From Gymnorhina tibicen (taxonomy: Eukaryota > Chordata > Aves > Passeriformes > Artamidae), in contig VXAZ01009396.1 in assembly GCA_013399875.1 (NCBI GenBank), positions 105,579-169,578 of the forward strand: DNA of 64,000 nt, read 5' to 3'. Below, one piece after another: positions 60,799 through 64,000 of this stretch. A program made the translations under genes and the position numbers. Each line of letters begins with the position of its first letter. Position 1 is the first letter of the stretch. A model generated the notes under the pieces. It searched no databases. It saw only the letters and a program-made list of their open reading frames with translations, and had not been told where the DNA came from.

Positions 60799-60854
60799 AT
60801 GCTTTTAGCTTTTCATTGTGGCTCTGATGCTTTTAGCTTTTCATTGTGGCTCTG
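60799..60854 (+). repeat. 28-bp perfect tandem duplication
   Basis: 60799-60826 and 60827-60854 are identical (each starts ATGCTTTTAGC and ends GGCTCTG). It could be a recent genuine duplication or another local assembly problem, since it lies 180 bases from the N-flanked duplication. Confidence 0.9.
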
Positions 60855-63800
60855 ATATACCCATCCTGCTTAGATTTATTCTATGTTAAATGATGTCATT
60901 TATGTGTTCAACACTCTGTAATTAATAAACTATCATTTAAACCACTGTGTGAAACTTAAAGGTATGAGAGTAGAGGGCAGAACTTACATTCTTGGCAAAT
61001 GTGAAGTTAAACTGAGTTAAACTGTTAATTAGGTTCAGGCATGACTCCAACCATATTTTCAGCAAGACTTGTACCTTGGGCAATAGAACCAACAGAAACT
61101 TAGAACTTCCTGATCTATCAGTGCTTTTCGAATTTTTATTTTTTACTTTTTTTCTAAACAAATATGTGGGAATAAGTAGTTCGTGCTGTAAGGAAAAAAA
61201 TCCTTTCCAAACCCAGAGGTCATTTGTGACATTGCTTTTTAGCTTTAAACAGCAGATTATGTAGTCACAATTGCTGATTCAATCTTTCTTTGTTAATTCT
61301 TTTGGTAGACAACAATTGCTTATTGTAATAATATTGATACTGACTCAACTTAATTCAGAAAATTCACACTGGCTTTTTGTTGTAGTAAAACCTTGCAGTG
61401 TAGTGTTATTACTCTGAATATAGTGTCTTTCAGAACAAGCTGATCATGGCAGCTCAGTAACTTACTTGGTTTTTGCAACAGTAAAATATCTGTGTTAATG
61501 ATTCAAAATTGTCCATGGCATAATGAGCCTTCGGAAGGAAGGGAAACCTGCTGATCAGCAGACTTTCTGGCAGGCTCCTTTTCTTTCTAGGCTGTGCAAA
61601 ACCCCCAAATTTTTATTTAAATATCAGTATGTGTTGAGTTTGATTATTTAGTTTTATTTCCTTTATGCTTGCAGTTGCCTACAATGAAGTATGAGACTCC
61701 TGGATTTTATGACTATTATCCATCTTTCTGATATTTCTTATAGCAAAAATATTTATTATATCTTTTGCATCTATTATATTTTTCTGACATAATATTTCAT
61801 ATTACTGATGTTGACTCATTTGGGGAAGGTTTTATTATTCAGTGTTATTTTTATGCATATTCCAGTTTTAGCCCTACCTTTTTTGGAGAGGTCTATGATC
61901 ATTTTCCAGAATAAAATTCTTGAGGTTGTCTCCATAACAGGTATCTGCTATAACCATGGTAGATAAGAACATAACAAGTAGATTTCTAGCAACAGAATTC
62001 ACTTTTCTTCAGCAGTATTTAACAGATATATTCATCATGTCTTCTAAGCATAAAAGAAGCATTGAAAAGATGAGAGCTGGCCTGTGTTATAACCAAAAGG
62101 CTTTACTCTTTCATGCTATTCACATTTCTCCATATTCTTGAAAATAAATGAGCTCTCAGCAGTCAGGCCATCTTGCATTTGGCAGTACTATAAACTGAAA
62201 GATTTCACAGGATAAGTCCTCAAAAAAAAAATCGTTCCTCTAAAAAAAATCCAGAAAATCTTCAATTTTATATATATTATTCCAGAGAATATTTTACTGT
62301 TTCAGAAACTGACGTGTTTGTCATGAAGTCCATTTACATATCTTCTGTATTAGTTAAGTCAATGTATACTTCATTTTTGTCAATTTGCCACAATTTTTCC
62401 TAGACTTTTTATAGTGTCTAGCATATTGTCTTCATTTCTCTACTAACTTGTTAAAACTTTGAACTTCTTGTTCATGTTTTCCTTTAGAAATTGCATTTTC
62501 CCCTCTCCCTGCCTCTCTGAATTTTGTGAGCAAAACACACGGATTACAAGTACAGGGTTTTTTTCATTCAAATTTGAGGTAGTAACAGAAATAATTTGAA
62601 AATACTACACTGAAAGTAATGGGAATTAGATATACTGTGAAATTTTATCTATTTTCATGCTTAATGCAAAAAAAAAAAAAGTCTTCAATGGAAAACTGAT
62701 TCTGGTCTGGATTTCACATTAATTGAGAAAAATCCAATATAAAATTGGATAATATAAAATTTTGAAAAAAATTCTATATTTAGTCTCTTTTTTATGATAG
62801 CCTACAACAATTAAACTGAAAAAAAAATTACTTATAACCTCTCTAAAGACCATCCCTGATAGTGTTTAGTGGTCAGAGCATGCTCTAGCTTGTAAAAATC
62901 ACATCCTAATTTATCATTTTTCTCAGGGGTCTTTCTGTCTTCTACATGGCTGATGCATGGCAAATGCCGTGGTTATTGTAGTTTCTTGCACAGTGCATCA
63001 GTCCCTTTCCCTACTAGCTGTGCTTCAAAGATTTTAGATATTTCAGCTAGAACAGTTTCTCCCTGTGGGTTATAAAATAGAAGTTGAAAACTACGAGTGA
63101 TTCCGCTCTGTTTAGGAATGCCTATTCATCACCTTTATTCCCCAAACTCCATGATGCCTGACTCTTTCATTTTATTAGTCCCTTCAGGAGAATCATAAAC
63201 TGTCACAATTATTTCAGAGAGAATTTACTGGAGAATGTGGTTATAACATCAGAACTAGATGAGATATAGAAAGATCTTCAGCATTAGTTAAATAAATGGT
63301 AAAAGAGCCTTTATCTCCTCTGGCGCAGAAGTTAGCTACTAGAGGAATATTCTTAAAATGCATAGTTAAAGCAACGTACTTATTCATGTCAATATAATTT
63401 TGTCATCACAGACACACTATGAAAGAACATGAATAAGTATTTATTATTTATTCCAAGCACTTCTTTTTCTATTTCTACGCTGAAAGCCAAACTCCCCCTA
63501 TAAATTATTTTTTAATAAGTTTTCTCTGCTTTTGGTTGATTCTTTTGATTTTTTTTCCCACATAATTAACACGGACATGTAACCCAAAATGTTTGTTCAG
63601 TATTGCATTTTTTTTTAGCATAAAAATGTTGTGCTCTAAAGAACCAATAAGCTGAAACTTTGGAATGTATGATTTCAGTAGAGGATTTTATGAGGGGGGT
63701 AGACATTTCAGATTAAGATTTAGCTCACACTGCATTTCAGAAGAGCAGTTTTTCAACCAAAAAATTAATTTTGAGTGTGGGATATTTCACTTTTATTTGA

Positions 63801-64000
63801 TATTTTTGCAAGTAATGTATAATTTAGGTGGTCAAACAGAGATGGAGTTCAATTAATACACTCAGTTGAAGTGTGTAGCTGTCTGAGTAACTGATAATTA
63901 ACCTCTCTAGAGCTGTGTGTCTCTGGTTTCCTCTCAAATATTTCTAGAAAGGTCCTGCTTTTATTTTGCTTGAATTTCCCTTGAGCAGAGCGCTTTGGTG
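60855..64000. other. Unannotated noncoding DNA
   Basis: AT-rich to the window end. No gene or known repeat recognised. Confidence 0.55.

Overview
The window is AT-rich vertebrate nuclear DNA with no recognisable protein-coding gene. The repeats point to a bird, most likely a passerine. There are several CR1 LINE copies with the avian 3' end, a copy of the tRNA-Ile-derived/CR1-tailed SINE known as TguSINE1 (47996-48140), and solo LTRs of passerine-type endogenous retroviruses. I found no convincing exon, no complete retroviral or LINE coding region and no functional RNA gene. All assignments are from reading; no alignment or database search was run. The window reads as an intergenic or large-intron region.

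Layout: a solo LTR (1136-1774, minus) with a 5-bp target duplication; an internal CR1 piece (2806-4092) split by an ERVL-type solo LTR (3061-3464); long unannotated DNA; an ERVK-like LTR piece (11561-about 11905, minus); a CR1 piece (15986-16480); long unannotated DNA with possible conserved noncoding blocks; an ERVL-type LTR (25172-25729, minus); a CR1 3' half followed closely by a second CR1 3' end (28160-29404); a compound insertion of tRNA-Glu fragment + full tRNA-Lys with CCA + LTR (34254-35048); an antisense CR1 split by a younger antisense CR1 (37526-38712); an ERVL-type LTR (44057-44640); TguSINE1; a second copy of the first LTR family (49636-50265, minus); a long A/C-only tract (51309-51533); a CR1 3' half (54042-55279); and a likely assembly error (40-bp identical repeat on each side of a single N at 60580).

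The most interesting object is 34254-35048. A minus-strand LTR is joined, at the place where its primer-binding site would lie, not to the usual 18-nt primer complement but to a complete 76-nt mature tRNA-Lys(CUU) including CCA. That tRNA continues, across a 6-nt microhomology, into the 5' two-thirds of tRNA-Glu(CUC). This is what a reverse transcript would look like if it had copied through the primer tRNA, switched template to a second tRNA, and then been integrated. Nothing suggesting a new multi-gene system was found.
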